From assembly GCF_014287705.1 (NCBI RefSeq), contig NZ_JACOOY010000019.1, positions 3,924 through 67,923 on the forward strand: a stretch of DNA of 64,000 nt, given 5' to 3'. The notes under the pieces were generated by a model. That model saw nothing but the letters and a program-made list of their open reading frames with translations, was not told where the DNA came from and did not search any database. Source of the DNA: Dorea_D hominis (GTDB lineage Bacteria > Bacillota > Clostridia > Lachnospirales > Lachnospiraceae). Of the stretch, positions 7,334 to 16,047 are shown in pieces. Each line of letters opens with the position of its first letter. Position 1 is the stretch's first letter. Made by a program: the position numbers and the translations under genes.

Positions 7334-9382
7334 TTATTTATCTATATTTTTCAATGGCTCATTTAAAATCTCCGTACCCGGCAGAACAAACCTTCCATGT
7401 TCCAGAAGTAAAATATGACCGCCGTCTTTTTTATTTACTTCGATCTTTCCAAGTTCTTCGTACGGAATGGTAATATCTGTATGGCAGTGATAGTACGCCT
7501 TTCCCAAATCCTCTTTTCTCTGGATTGAGACCGAATTATCTCTTGCTATGATTTCTTTCCCATTTGGATTGTAAACCGCTATATCCTCACACCAACTATA
7601 GCAGGTATCCCCCACTGCAAAATGTGGTCCCATCTTCTCTGCGATCAGAATCGGCATTTTATCCTCAATGCCATATTTTTTTGCCGCCTGATAAGCAGTC
7701 GTATTTGTTCCGATTGCGAATTCTCCAAGTGCCAGTGTGTCATGACGATACAAAACATTATCCCGGATATATTCCTTATTCTCCAGCTCTCGTTCGAAAT
7801 TGCTACACCGGTAATCTGCAACCATTCCATTGGAAAATGTAATTTCCAGATCTTTGTACTGTAACTCATTCAGATAAACTTTGCTCACATGCAGTACACC
7901 GTTTGTTCCTTCCAGTACCGGTGATGTAAATACTTCTCCCACCGGAATGTTCACATCAGCAACACAGTTTTCAAAAATTGTCTCTTTTTCCGGATCACTC
8001 AGCGTGTGTAGCTGTACAGTAAGGTCAGTGCGGTTCCCATTTTCCCCGCAGATATGCACGGACTCTCCTCGGTCCAGTGCATCGATCAGTGTCTGCTGAA
8101 CCTGTTCATACAATCCCGCATCCAGCGTATTGATCCGGATAATCTCCTGGAATATCTCCTCGTAATCTTCTCCGATCTCCGGCACCGGATACGCAATGAT
8201 CGTAAAACTTCTCTCATCTCCCGGAATATAAGTGTTCGTAAGCCGACTCTGACGTCCGTCAAAAAATACGGACAACTCCTGCTGTTTCTCGCTTAATTTC
8301 AGAGCTGTTTCTTTCTGCTCCGGCACAAACGGAACTTCTCCAAACATCTCTATGCATGCCGGTCCTGCAAAAGCTCCCGCTTCTTCTTTCAGATGTTCGT
8401 AAGTAGTCGCGATCACTTCTAATTTGCGTTCCACAAATTTCTTATCCAAAAATAACGCCTGGTCATTTCTGTGATCATACTCATATTGTTTATTTGCAAT
8501 AGCTCCATAGTATCCAATCTTCAAATGCTGTCTCTTCGTCAGCATGCTGACACCACTCCGGTAAATAACCGGCTTAAGCCCCATTTTATCAAAATTCTCA
8601 ATTGCTTTTTTGACAACACGTTCAAAGCCTAATACATAACGGATATTGACCGTCTTTTTCTTAGACAGATCTTTTCCGGTATTCACAAAACCGATCCGGT
8701 ATCCTTCTGTGTATACATCTGCCATCTTCTGAATTGTTGTTTCATCTAGTGACAACAGATATTTTGCAGTTGTCAGCTCACTGTCACTGATATACTCTCC
8801 AAAGCGATACAGATAACGAAGATCTGCAAGATCACTTCCAAGGATCAGATCTGCTGCAAAAGACTGTGTAGCATCTACCTGCTCATGGATGCGGTCTGCC
8901 ACAAAAACATCACAGTAATCGCTGGCGTACCAGTACAGGATCTCCTTTAACACATGTGGCTCCGGCATTTCTTCTTCCTCGAACTGATTATATACCTCTA
9001 TAAAAAGTTCAAACAGAATATCTAAATATTCTGTTTTCTTTTCATATACATACACGATTGCTGCACGTATTTCCGCATACAGCGCACTGAGTGTGCTTCC
9101 ATACGCTTCTCCAAGCTGCGCCACCGCATAATCCGGATTTGCATAGCTCTCCCGGTAATGTTCCGGAAGGATATCGCTGTAAAGCTTCTTGTTCCATGCA
9201 GCCAGTTCTTCTATCTGCATCCCATCAAATGTATGATCCTCTATTTTCTTTTTCGTCCCATCAATAAGATGAATAAATTCCGCAACTTTTACAAAATAGT
9301 CACGGAACTTCACATCCACCGTTCTTTCTTCCTTAATATCGCCAATTCTATCTACCACCAGATTGTATCTTTCTTCCACCAT
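7334..9382 (-). CDS. M29-like metallo-aminopeptidase with long N-terminal extension
   Basis: A 682-residue protein. The C-terminal 210 residues match the M29 (AmpS/AmpT) dinuclear aminopeptidases. The six metal and active-site positions can be lined up as E483 (NIPVGEVFTSP), E554 (LALGEFAIGTN), H587 (MGPHFAVGD), Y595, H634 and D636 (CHTDITIPYE). Family members are usually near 400 residues, so about 230 residues at the front are extra; they are acidic and predicted soluble, with no motif I recognise. Its ATG follows directly on the TAG of the upstream gene. It lies 42 bases before purE and is likely co-transcribed with the purine genes, although a functional link is not obvious. Confidence 0.78.
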   Translation of the reverse strand: MVEERYNLVVDRIGDIKEERTVDVKFRDYFVKVAEFIHLIDGTKKKIEDHTFDGMQIEELAAWNKKLYSDILPEHYRESYANPDYAVAQLGEAYGSTLSALYAEIRAAIVYVYEKKTEYLDILFELFIEVYNQFEEEEMPEPHVLKEILYWYASDYCDVFVADRIHEQVDATQSFAADLILGSDLADLRYLYRFGEYISDSELTTAKYLLSLDETTIQKMADVYTEGYRIGFVNTGKDLSKKKTVNIRYVLGFERVVKKAIENFDKMGLKPVIYRSGVSMLTKRQHLKIGYYGAIANKQYEYDHRNDQALFLDKKFVERKLEVIATTYEHLKEEAGAFAGPACIEMFGEVPFVPEQKETALKLSEKQQELSVFFDGRQSRLTNTYIPGDERSFTIIAYPVPEIGEDYEEIFQEIIRINTLDAGLYEQVQQTLIDALDRGESVHICGENGNRTDLTVQLHTLSDPEKETIFENCVADVNIPVGEVFTSPVLEGTNGVLHVSKVYLNELQYKDLEITFSNGMVADYRCSNFERELENKEYIRDNVLYRHDTLALGEFAIGTNTTAYQAAKKYGIEDKMPILIAEKMGPHFAVGDTCYSWCEDIAVYNPNGKEIIARDNSVSIQRKEDLGKAYYHCHTDITIPYEELGKIEVNKKDGGHILLLEHGRFVLPGTEILNEPLKNIDK

Positions 9383-9727
9383 CTAAACAAGCCCCCTGAT
9401 AAATATTGCGCACATGCCAAGGAAAAGTGCGCTGCAGACTGCAATTCCCACTTTGCACGTAATGTAATTTTTATCTCTTTCTCTCAGTCCTGTAACGCCC
9501 TGATAAATGCCATATCCTGCCATCACCATAGTAAACAGTCCTGCAAAACCGACCAGGATATTTACATTTCCTTTTAAACAAAATGAAATCCAGATCATAA
9601 AGACCAGAAGCAGAAATGACAGCACTGCAAGTATACATGATTTCATTCCTTTTCTGGAATGTCTCCTTGGTGACTGTCCGAATCTGGTTCGCATCATTTT
9701 TCTTTTCTGTTTATTTTTTACGACCAT
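9383..9727 (-). CDS. Small membrane protein, DUF6142-like
   Basis: A 114-residue protein with a basic N-terminus (about 28 residues, rich in Arg and Lys) followed by three hydrophobic segments near 29-50, 55-77 and 90-112. Its pattern (YGIYQGVTGLRERDKNYITCKVGI) resembles the DUF6142 family common in Lachnospiraceae; this is from memory. It overlaps the VanZ gene upstream by 17 bases and abuts the peptidase start downstream. No function can be assigned. Confidence 0.72.
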   Translation of the reverse strand: MVVKNKQKRKMMRTRFGQSPRRHSRKGMKSCILAVLSFLLLVFMIWISFCLKGNVNILVGFAGLFTMVMAGYGIYQGVTGLRERDKNYITCKVGIAVCSALFLGMCAIFIRGLV

Positions 9728-10184
9728 GTATCCTCCTTAGTGCCACACAGATGATAAATATCAGATATCCTGCCACACCGCCAAGCGTATTAAGCAGCAG
9801 ATCATCCACATCAAAACATCCAACTTTCGTGATCAGCTGAAAACTTTCAACGCACAAGCTCAACCCGAAACTGTAAAACAATGTAGCCAGAAAACTTCTA
9901 TGTTTGCTTGCCATCGGCATAAAAAATCCAAACGGAATAAAAATCACAACATTTCCAAACAGATTCGTAAATGTTGCAAACATGCCTACCTGATCCCGAT
10001 AATACCAGAATCTTTTAATTTCTTTAAATAATACGAGATTATAATGATACTCCTGCATCTGACCGGTACGTCCGTACCAGTCAGAAAAAAGCAGGAAATA
10101 GATAATAAAAATAATATATAATACGAATAATATCTTCCCTAATATACGAATTCTCTTTCTACTGCCCGAATTCACTTTGTACAC
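9711..10184 (-). CDS. VanZ family membrane protein
   Basis: A 157-residue protein with four hydrophobic segments. It shows the VanZ pattern: an N-terminal helix ending in LLFSDW, then NLFGNVVIFIPFGFFMPM, then SLCVESFQLITKVGCFDVDDLLLNTLGGVAGY. VanZ proteins are membrane proteins of unclear function, and the first member gave low-level teicoplanin resistance. Its end overlaps the next small membrane gene. Confidence 0.88.
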   Translation of the reverse strand: MYKVNSGSRKRIRILGKILFVLYIIFIIYFLLFSDWYGRTGQMQEYHYNLVLFKEIKRFWYYRDQVGMFATFTNLFGNVVIFIPFGFFMPMASKHRSFLATLFYSFGLSLCVESFQLITKVGCFDVDDLLLNTLGGVAGYLIFIICVALRRIHGRKK

Positions 10185-10207
10185 TCCCCTTATTTATCTG
10201 TCCATGC

Positions 10208-10360
10208 TTAAAATGTAAGCTTCTTCTTCTCTTTCAGCAGACGGGCACCGCTAATGATCGTAATGATTCCCGTGACAACACCTACCACTGCTACGATAAC
10301 TCCAACTGCAATATTAGAAACTCCTGCAAAAGTCATGGATTTGTATATCTTCTCATTCAT
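10208..10360 (-). CDS. 50-residue small membrane protein
   Basis: A short gene that would be missed by a 60-codon cutoff. It begins MNEKIYKSMTFAGVSN and has one hydrophobic helix of about 25 residues (residues 16-40, rich in Val, Ile and Gly) and a Lys-rich tail. A strong GGAGG lies 8 bases before the ATG, 17 bases after the pyrE stop, so it is read on the pyrE transcript. Topology and function are unknown; similar tiny membrane proteins are often overlooked. Confidence 0.72.
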   Translation of the reverse strand: MNEKIYKSMTFAGVSNIAVGVIVAVVGVVTGIITIISGARLLKEKKKLTF

Positions 10361-10377
10361 AGTGAAATCCTCCGTTA

Positions 10378-11058
10378 TTATTTCGCTCCATATTGTTTAT
10401 AATATGCGTCAATTGCTGCTTTTAATGTATCATCGATCACAATTTTTCCGTTACACTCTTTGTTGTACAGACACTCTGTAACTTCTTCCATTGTAACGAT
10501 CGCTGCAGTATCGAATCCGTACAGGTCTTTGATCTCGTCGAGTGCGCATTTTTCTCCGCCTTTTCCAACCTCCATACGGTTTAAAGAAACCATAAGTCCC
10601 ACGATCGTAACATCAGCGGCGCCTTTTACCTTAGGAACTGTCTCTTCCATGGATTTACCGGATGTTGTAACATCTTCGATCATGATCACACGGTCGCCGT
10701 CTTTTAATTTGCTTCCAAGAAAGCTTCCTTTATCTGCACCGTGATCTTTCTCTTCTTTTCTGTCAGAGCAATAACGTACTTCTTTTCCATATAATTCACT
10801 GTATGCAATTGCAGTTACAACCCCAAGTGGAATACCTTTATATGCCGGTCCGAACAACACATCAAAATCATCTCCGTATGTATCATGGATTGCTTTTGCA
10901 TAGTATTCTCCGAGTTTCTTAAGCTGGGAGCCTGTCACATATGCTCCTGCATTCATAAAGAAAGGGGATTTTCTTCCACTCTTTAATGTAAATTCTCCAA
11001 ATTTCAGCACATCGCTTTCTACCATAAATTTAATAAATTCCTGTTTGTAGCTCTCCAT
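10378..11058 (-). CDS. pyrE: Orotate phosphoribosyltransferase
   Basis: It makes OMP from orotate and PRPP, the fifth step of pyrimidine synthesis. The protein has 226 residues. The PRPP-binding signature is RVIMIEDVTTSGKSMEET, and the segment FTLKSGRKSPFF and the flexible loop RKEEKDHG are typical of PyrE. The ribosome site GGAGG precedes the ATG. It is separated from pyrD by the PrdA-like gene, a terminator and a structured repeat, so it likely has its own promoter, with the repeat in its leader. Confidence 0.96.
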   Translation of the reverse strand: MESYKQEFIKFMVESDVLKFGEFTLKSGRKSPFFMNAGAYVTGSQLKKLGEYYAKAIHDTYGDDFDVLFGPAYKGIPLGVVTAIAYSELYGKEVRYCSDRKEEKDHGADKGSFLGSKLKDGDRVIMIEDVTTSGKSMEETVPKVKGAADVTIVGLMVSLNRMEVGKGGEKCALDEIKDLYGFDTAAIVTMEEVTECLYNKECNGKIVIDDTLKAAIDAYYKQYGAK

Positions 11059-11124
11059 CTTTCTATCCTCCGTATGAGTGAGCAGTTTTGCTCTTACAGC
11101 TCTGCTCTTATTTTTTTACATTAT

Positions 11125-11294
11125 ATGATGCCAGGGGCAAAAGCCTGAAACCACGATGTGCTTGCACATGAGTGGTTTTATGGCTTAGTGCCCCGCCCGA
11201 TATGAGCATAAAAGTGGAGCATAAGCTTCACGATATGCGAATATTGGGTAGAATTGCGGGAGTACGAAGTACGAAACAATTCGTATGGCATCAT
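11125..11294. repeat. Palindromic element R1, three hairpins, upstream of pyrE
   Basis: A 170-bp element bounded by 9-base inverted ends (ATGATGCCA at 11125-11133, TGGCATCAT at 11286-11294). Hairpin 1 spans 11134-11194 and stacks GGGGCA/TGCCCC, AAGCC/GGCTT, AAACCAC/GTGGTTT and ATGTGC/GCACAT. Hairpin 2 spans 11206-11238 (GCATA/TATGC and GTGGAGC/GCTTCAC). Hairpin 3 lies near 11251-11283 (GAATTG/CAATTC with GTAC/GTAC). Its ends and third hairpin match elements at 22469-22552 and 61680-61755. A weak minus-strand promoter (TTGCCT at 11331-11326, TATTAT at 11308-11303) would place the element in the pyrE leader RNA. Confidence 0.65.
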
Positions 11295-11350
11295 TATTTT
11301 TAATAATAACACAATTTTTCTTTACAGGCAACGTGTGGAAAACGCGACAC

Positions 11351-11387
11351 AAAAAAAACTGCCGTACGCGATACGTACGACAGTTTT
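11351..11387 (-). terminator. Intrinsic terminator after the PrdA-like gene
   Basis: The stem pairs 11355-11368 with 11374-11387 (AAAACTG and CGTACG blocks, one mismatch). On the minus strand it is followed by a run of eight T. It ends the pyrC-F-K-D-prdA-like transcript. Confidence 0.85.
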
Positions 11388-11407
11388 CTTACATCCCTTT
11401 TTTAATA

Positions 11408-11815
11408 CTAGATTGGCAGTTCAAGATAAATATCTTTTCCTTCTTTGATAGAAATAACTACCTTTCCATGTTTTACAGTCACTGCTGCACCTTCTACATT
11501 CACTTCCGGAGCAACTGCAGCTTCTTCTGCCAGTGCTTCCTCAGCCGGTACTTCTTCTGTAACTTCTTTGATTCCTTCTACGTTGTCTACAGTAAGTGGA
11601 CAGAGAGAATCACTTGTCTTTGTAAGTTTTGCTCCCAGTACCTGCTCGATTGTAAGACATCCATCCAGATTTAATAATCCAGAATCTACTAATTCATCAA
11701 AGATTGCCGGATCTTCCAGGTTAGCCGGTTCAATTGTAATTCCACCTTCTGCTCTGCAGCAAAGAACTGCCGGGTCTTTTGCATGCGCTTTCGCTGTTTC
11801 AGCTGTAATTGACAT
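11408..11815 (-). CDS. Small protein like the N-terminus of D-proline reductase proprotein PrdA
   Basis: A 135-residue protein. The first 80 residues (MSITAETAKAHAKDPAVLCC, then LEDPAIFDELVDSGLLNL and CLTIEQVLGAKL) resemble, from memory, the beginning of PrdA/PrdD in Stickland proline reductase clusters, including a Cys19-Cys20 pair. The rest of PrdA, with the pyruvoyl-forming cleavage site, is absent. Residues 85-112 are an Ala/Glu/Val-rich linker, followed by a short beta-like tail. It has a strong AGGAGG site and its own downstream terminator. It sits between pyrD and pyrE with no prd genes nearby. Its role is unknown; it may be a stand-alone adapter or a remnant kept in use. Confidence 0.6.
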   Translation of the reverse strand: MSITAETAKAHAKDPAVLCCRAEGGITIEPANLEDPAIFDELVDSGLLNLDGCLTIEQVLGAKLTKTSDSLCPLTVDNVEGIKEVTEEVPAEEALAEEAAVAPEVNVEGAAVTVKHGKVVISIKEGKDIYLELPI

Positions 11816-11929
11816 ACTTCATTACCTCCTACATTTACATCTTCTTTTAGTATAAAGCTGTCCTCCGGCAAAATCCAATTGTTTTTTTGTATGGTATTTA
11901 TTGTTTTTTTCTATATTTCGACATCCGTT

Positions 11930-12832
11930 TTATTTTACAATCCCTACCATATCCGAAACTTTATCAAAGCCATTCTTCTCCATATATGCACGGATTCCGT
12001 CAACCACTTCTTCTGTGATATTCGGATGATAGAAATTCGCTGTTCCTACAGAAACGGCACTTGCACCCGCAAGTAAAAATTCAATCGCATCTTCCGCCGA
12101 CTGGATACCTCCCATTCCGATGATCGGAATCTTCACTGCCTGTGCTGCCTGATAAACCATGCGCACAGCAATTGGATGCACGATTGGACCTGACACGCCC
12201 CCGGTCTTATTTGCAAGTGCAAATGTTTTTCGGTTAATATCAATCTTCATTCCTGTTAATGTATTGATCAGAGAAATTGCATCTGCACCTCCTGCTTCTG
12301 CCGCTTTTGCAATCTCCGTAATATCCGTTACGTTCGGTGTCAGTTTCATGATAACCGGCTGTTTTGCAATCTTCTTGATCTGGGCAGTCAGTTTTTCTAC
12401 ATGACCGGCATCCTGTCCAAAAGCGAGAAAGCCTGCATTTACATTCGGGCAGGAAATATTGATCTCCATCATGTCGATCGGTTCATCTGCAAGTCTTTCT
12501 ACAACTGCAAGATACTCTTCCGGCGCATGTCCGCAGACATTGACAATAATCTTTGTATCGTATTTTTTAAGAAACGGGATATCTCTCTCGCAGAACAGCT
12601 CAATTCCCGGATTCTGTAATCCGATTGCATTCATCATGCCGCCGTATACTTCTGCTACACGCGGAGTCGGATTACCGGACCACGGTACATTTGCCACACC
12701 TTTTGTTGTTACTGCACCTAACTTATTCAAATCTACAAAATCGGAAAACTCTTCTCCTGATCCAAACGTTCCGGATGCTACAGTAACCGGATTCTTCCAT
12801 TCTACTCCGGCAATATTCACTCTCATGTCCAT
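11930..12832 (-). CDS. pyrD: Dihydroorotate dehydrogenase, class 1B catalytic subunit
   Basis: It oxidises dihydroorotate to orotate with FMN and passes electrons through PyrK to NAD. The 300-residue length fits PyrDB. The catalytic Cys is in MEINISCPNVNAG, and phosphate-binding motifs appear in IPIIGMGGIQSAEDAIEFL. The ATG overlaps the pyrK stop (TAATG), as expected for subunits made in equal amounts. Confidence 0.96.
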   Translation of the reverse strand: MDMRVNIAGVEWKNPVTVASGTFGSGEEFSDFVDLNKLGAVTTKGVANVPWSGNPTPRVAEVYGGMMNAIGLQNPGIELFCERDIPFLKKYDTKIIVNVCGHAPEEYLAVVERLADEPIDMMEINISCPNVNAGFLAFGQDAGHVEKLTAQIKKIAKQPVIMKLTPNVTDITEIAKAAEAGGADAISLINTLTGMKIDINRKTFALANKTGGVSGPIVHPIAVRMVYQAAQAVKIPIIGMGGIQSAEDAIEFLLAGASAVSVGTANFYHPNITEEVVDGIRAYMEKNGFDKVSDMVGIVK

Positions 12833-13617
12833 TAGATTTCCACCTCCGTAGCAAGAAATACCGGTCCGTCTTTACAGATCCGTTTGTTATGTACATTGCT
12901 GTGTGCATCTTTTTCTTTTGATTTGCAGACGCACGCCAGACAGGCACCGATTCCGCATGCCATCCGTTCTTCTAAAGATATATAACATTCAATCTGATTT
13001 TCTGCTGCATATGCTTTGATCGCACGAAGCATCGGAGCCGGTCCACAAGCGTAAATAATCTCTGCTTCCAGAGCTGCTTCCCGGATTGCATCCATAACAT
13101 TGCCCTTTGTTCCTACACTTCCGTCTTCTGTTGCAATATAAACTTCTCCGTTTGCTTCAAACTCTTCTCTCAGAAATGTCTGCGCATCCCGGTAACCGAC
13201 AATGATCCGCTTCTTTTCACATTCCATTTCCTTAGCAAGCTGTAAGATCGGCGGCACTCCGATTCCTCCACCCATCAGAAATACTTTTTTCCCTTTTGCT
13301 TTCTCAAGCGGAAATCCATTGCCAAGAGATCCAACAATATCAATTGTATCTCCCGCCTGCAGTTTTGAAAACTGCTCTGTACCTGTGTTTTCTCCGGTTA
13401 CCCGGTATACTACACGAAGTTTCTCACTCTCACGGTCTATCTCACAAATACTGATCGGACGCGGCAATAATTTACCTGCGTCATTTGTATACATGGATAT
13501 AAACTGTCCCGGTTTTGCATTTTTTGCAGCCTTTGTCTGAATCCACATACTGTATATACCGGCAGCCAGCATCTCCTGAGAGAGGACACGTGCCTGTTCT
13601 TTTTCCATTTTAGCCAT
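12832..13617 (-). CDS. pyrK: Dihydroorotate dehydrogenase electron transfer subunit
   Basis: A 261-residue ferredoxin-reductase-type partner of PyrD. It binds FAD (RPISICEIDRESEKLRVVYR), NAD (VFLMGGGIGVPPILQLAKEM) and a 2Fe-2S cluster near the C-terminus, with cysteines in ERMACGIGACLACVC and a fourth in ICKDGPVF. It lies between pyrF and pyrD and overlaps pyrD by one base. Confidence 0.95.
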   Translation of the reverse strand: MAKMEKEQARVLSQEMLAAGIYSMWIQTKAAKNAKPGQFISMYTNDAGKLLPRPISICEIDRESEKLRVVYRVTGENTGTEQFSKLQAGDTIDIVGSLGNGFPLEKAKGKKVFLMGGGIGVPPILQLAKEMECEKKRIIVGYRDAQTFLREEFEANGEVYIATEDGSVGTKGNVMDAIREAALEAEIIYACGPAPMLRAIKAYAAENQIECYISLEERMACGIGACLACVCKSKEKDAHSNVHNKRICKDGPVFLATEVEI

Positions 13618-13628
13618 TTATTTTCTCC

Positions 13629-14549
13629 TTAACCAAGTGCTCCTTTGATATCTGCAACCATGTCTTCTACTGCTGCTCTGGATGCATCTGCAAAATTCTC
13701 TGCTCCGAATTTTGCATATTTCTCCTGCTTGTATGCAGCGATGATTCCTCTGGATGAGTTCACGATCGCACCGAGTCCGTCTTCGTTAAAGAAGTGTACA
13801 AGATCTTTTCCTTTTCCACCCTGTGCACCATATCCCGGAACAAGAATGTATGCTTTCGGCATGATCTTACGCAGTACTTTACCCATCTCCGGATAAGTTG
13901 CTCCAACAACGGCTCCTACATAGCTGTATTCGTCTCCCATTGCTTCTGTGCCCCATGCGGCCACTTTCTCTCCAACCAGTTCATAGAGCGGACGTCCGTC
14001 GATCTTCTGATCCTGGAATTCGCCACTGGATGGATTGGATGTTTTAACCAGCACGAAAATTCCTTTCTTCTCTTCTTTGCATACATCCAGAAATGGATTC
14101 ACACCATCAGATCCAAGATATGGATTCACTGTTGCGAAATCTTCATCAAATGCTGCATAGCTCTTGCTTCCAACTGCAACTTTTCCAAGATGTCCGACTG
14201 CATAGGCTGCGGATGTTGATCCGATATCGCCACGTTTGATATCTCCGATCACTACAAGTCCTTTCTCTTTGCAGTAATCTACAGTTTTCTTGAATGCCTG
14301 CATTCCCGGAATGCCAAACTGCTCATACATGGCAATCTGCGGTTTTACAGCCGGGATCAGATCATAAGTATTATCTACGATTGCTTTGTTAAACTGCCAG
14401 ATTGCTTCTGCTGCACCTTCCAGCGTCTCTCCGTATTCAGCAAATGCTTTTTTCTGTACCTGCTCCGGAATATAATTTAACATCGGATCAAGCCCTACTA
14501 CGATCGGTGCCCCTGTCTTCTTAATGTTTGCTACTAATTTGTTGATCAT
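13629..14549 (-). CDS. pyrF: Orotidine 5'-phosphate decarboxylase (type 2)
   Basis: It converts OMP to UMP, the last step of the pathway. With 306 residues it belongs to the longer type-2 group. Conserved segments are PIVVGLDPMLNYIP, the catalytic DIKRGDIGSTSAAYA and the C-terminal LVPGYGAQGG with IVNSSRGI. It lies 11 bases upstream of pyrK, with pyrC 78 bases further upstream, in one operon. Confidence 0.95.
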   Translation of the reverse strand: MINKLVANIKKTGAPIVVGLDPMLNYIPEQVQKKAFAEYGETLEGAAEAIWQFNKAIVDNTYDLIPAVKPQIAMYEQFGIPGMQAFKKTVDYCKEKGLVVIGDIKRGDIGSTSAAYAVGHLGKVAVGSKSYAAFDEDFATVNPYLGSDGVNPFLDVCKEEKKGIFVLVKTSNPSSGEFQDQKIDGRPLYELVGEKVAAWGTEAMGDEYSYVGAVVGATYPEMGKVLRKIMPKAYILVPGYGAQGGKGKDLVHFFNEDGLGAIVNSSRGIIAAYKQEKYAKFGAENFADASRAAVEDMVADIKGALG

Positions 14550-14627
14550 CCTCTTATTCCTCCTATATTCTCTGTACTGTTACACATCGTAAGATACTCT
14601 GCCCTAACACTTGCATGCCGTTGCATA

Positions 14628-15923
14628 CTACACCTTTCTGGTATCCTGATACTCATATACGATTTCACCATCCGCCAGTGTATATTCTACCCGGCCGTAT
14701 ACTTCTCTTCCGTCAAACGGTGTATTCTTCCCTTTGGAAAAGAATGTATTCTTATCAATCTTATAGTTAGCATCCGGATCAAAAATTACAAGATCCGCAA
14801 TCTTTCCTTCTGCCACTGCTCCTTTTTCAGTAAGCCCCAATATCTGCGCCGGATTATAACTCATCTTCTCTGCCATATCCATAATACTGAGCACGCCTGT
14901 CTTCACCAGTTCTGTATAAGTAAGCGCTGCTGAAGTTTCCAGACCTACGATACCAAAAGATGCTTTCTCAATGGAACGGTTCTTCTCTTCTTCAGAATGT
15001 GGTGCGTGGTCTGTAGAAATCACATCCATAATTCCATTCTTAAGTCCCATGCGGAGCGCTTCAACATCTTCTCTGCTGCGCAGCGGCGGATTCATCTTGA
15101 AGTTTCCATCATCTTCTTTGATATCATCTGAAGTCAGTATAAAATGATGCGGACATACTTCTGCCGTTACCGGAAGTCCTTCTTTTTTCGCCATCTCTAC
15201 CATCGTCACACTGTCCTTTGTAGAGCAGTGGCACAGATGCAGACGTACGCCTGTCTCTTTTGCCAGCAGGATATCTCTTGCAACGATCACATCTTCTACA
15301 GAGTTTGTGATTCCCTTAAGTCCGAGACGCTTCGCATTCTCATCTGCATTCATCACGCCTCCTTCGACCATGGTAATGTCCTCGCAGTGTGCAAATACAC
15401 TGATTCCTGCCTTCTTCGCTTCTTTCATCCCTTTACGGTATAAAGATGCATTCATTACAGATTTGCCATCTTCACTGATCGCATGGCATCCCGCCGCTGC
15501 CATTCCTGCAATATCAGCCAGTTCTTTTCCTTCCTGTCCACAAGTAACTGCGCCAAGCTGGATAACATGTGCCGGTGATTCTTTCACGGCTCTTTCATGC
15601 ACAGCTTCTACTTTCTCCCGGCTGTCGATCACCGGTTTCGTATTCGGCATCGCACAGATTGTCGTCACACCACCGTGTACCGCCGCTCTTCCGCCTGTCT
15701 CCAGTGTTTCCTTGTATTCCAGTCCCGGATCTCTGAGATGTACATGCAGATCAATAAATCCCGGCAACACATAAGTTCCTCTTGCATCGATCACTCTGTC
15801 CGCTTTCTCATCGATCTTCTCTGCAATTTTCTGAATTTTCTTTCCTTCTACCAACACATCGTATACTCCATCTTTTTTTGTGAGTGGATCTACAACATGT
15901 CCATTTTTAATTAAAACTGTCAT
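14628..15923 (-). CDS. pyrC: Dihydroorotase
   Basis: It closes carbamoyl-aspartate to dihydroorotate. The 431-residue length marks the type-I amidohydrolase form. Zinc-ligand motifs are DLHVHLRDPGLEYKE at the front, FAHCED and LHLCHCST in the middle, and STDHAPHSEEEK near residue 310. It is the first gene of pyrC-F-K-D. The leader holds a GGAAA/TTTCC dyad but no convincing PyrR-type attenuator. Confidence 0.95.
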   Translation of the reverse strand: MTVLIKNGHVVDPLTKKDGVYDVLVEGKKIQKIAEKIDEKADRVIDARGTYVLPGFIDLHVHLRDPGLEYKETLETGGRAAVHGGVTTICAMPNTKPVIDSREKVEAVHERAVKESPAHVIQLGAVTCGQEGKELADIAGMAAAGCHAISEDGKSVMNASLYRKGMKEAKKAGISVFAHCEDITMVEGGVMNADENAKRLGLKGITNSVEDVIVARDILLAKETGVRLHLCHCSTKDSVTMVEMAKKEGLPVTAEVCPHHFILTSDDIKEDDGNFKMNPPLRSREDVEALRMGLKNGIMDVISTDHAPHSEEEKNRSIEKASFGIVGLETSAALTYTELVKTGVLSIMDMAEKMSYNPAQILGLTEKGAVAEGKIADLVIFDPDANYKIDKNTFFSKGKNTPFDGREVYGRVEYTLADGEIVYEYQDTRKV

Positions 15924-16007
15924 ATCTATAATCCTTTCTTCCGGAAATGATTTCCCAGGATTTCATTTAGAAAAATTTTCGTTTTTATTCTATCACATGG
16001 CATGTTA

Positions 16008-16036
16008 AAAGGGAATGCCAAAAAAGCATTCCCTTT
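16008..16036. terminator. Terminator after the ctpA gene
   Basis: A perfect 11-bp stem, AAAGGGAATGC (16008-16018) with GCATTCCCTTT (16026-16036), seven-base loop. It ends the ftsE-ftsX-hydrolase-ctpA run before the pyrC promoter region. Confidence 0.75.
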
Positions 16037-16047
16037 ATTTTCATCGA

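Noticed and set aside
15924..16007. PyrR-type attenuator ahead of pyrC
   Set aside because: Only a short GGAAA/TTTCC dyad is present; no PyrR-binding loop or terminator pair is seen.
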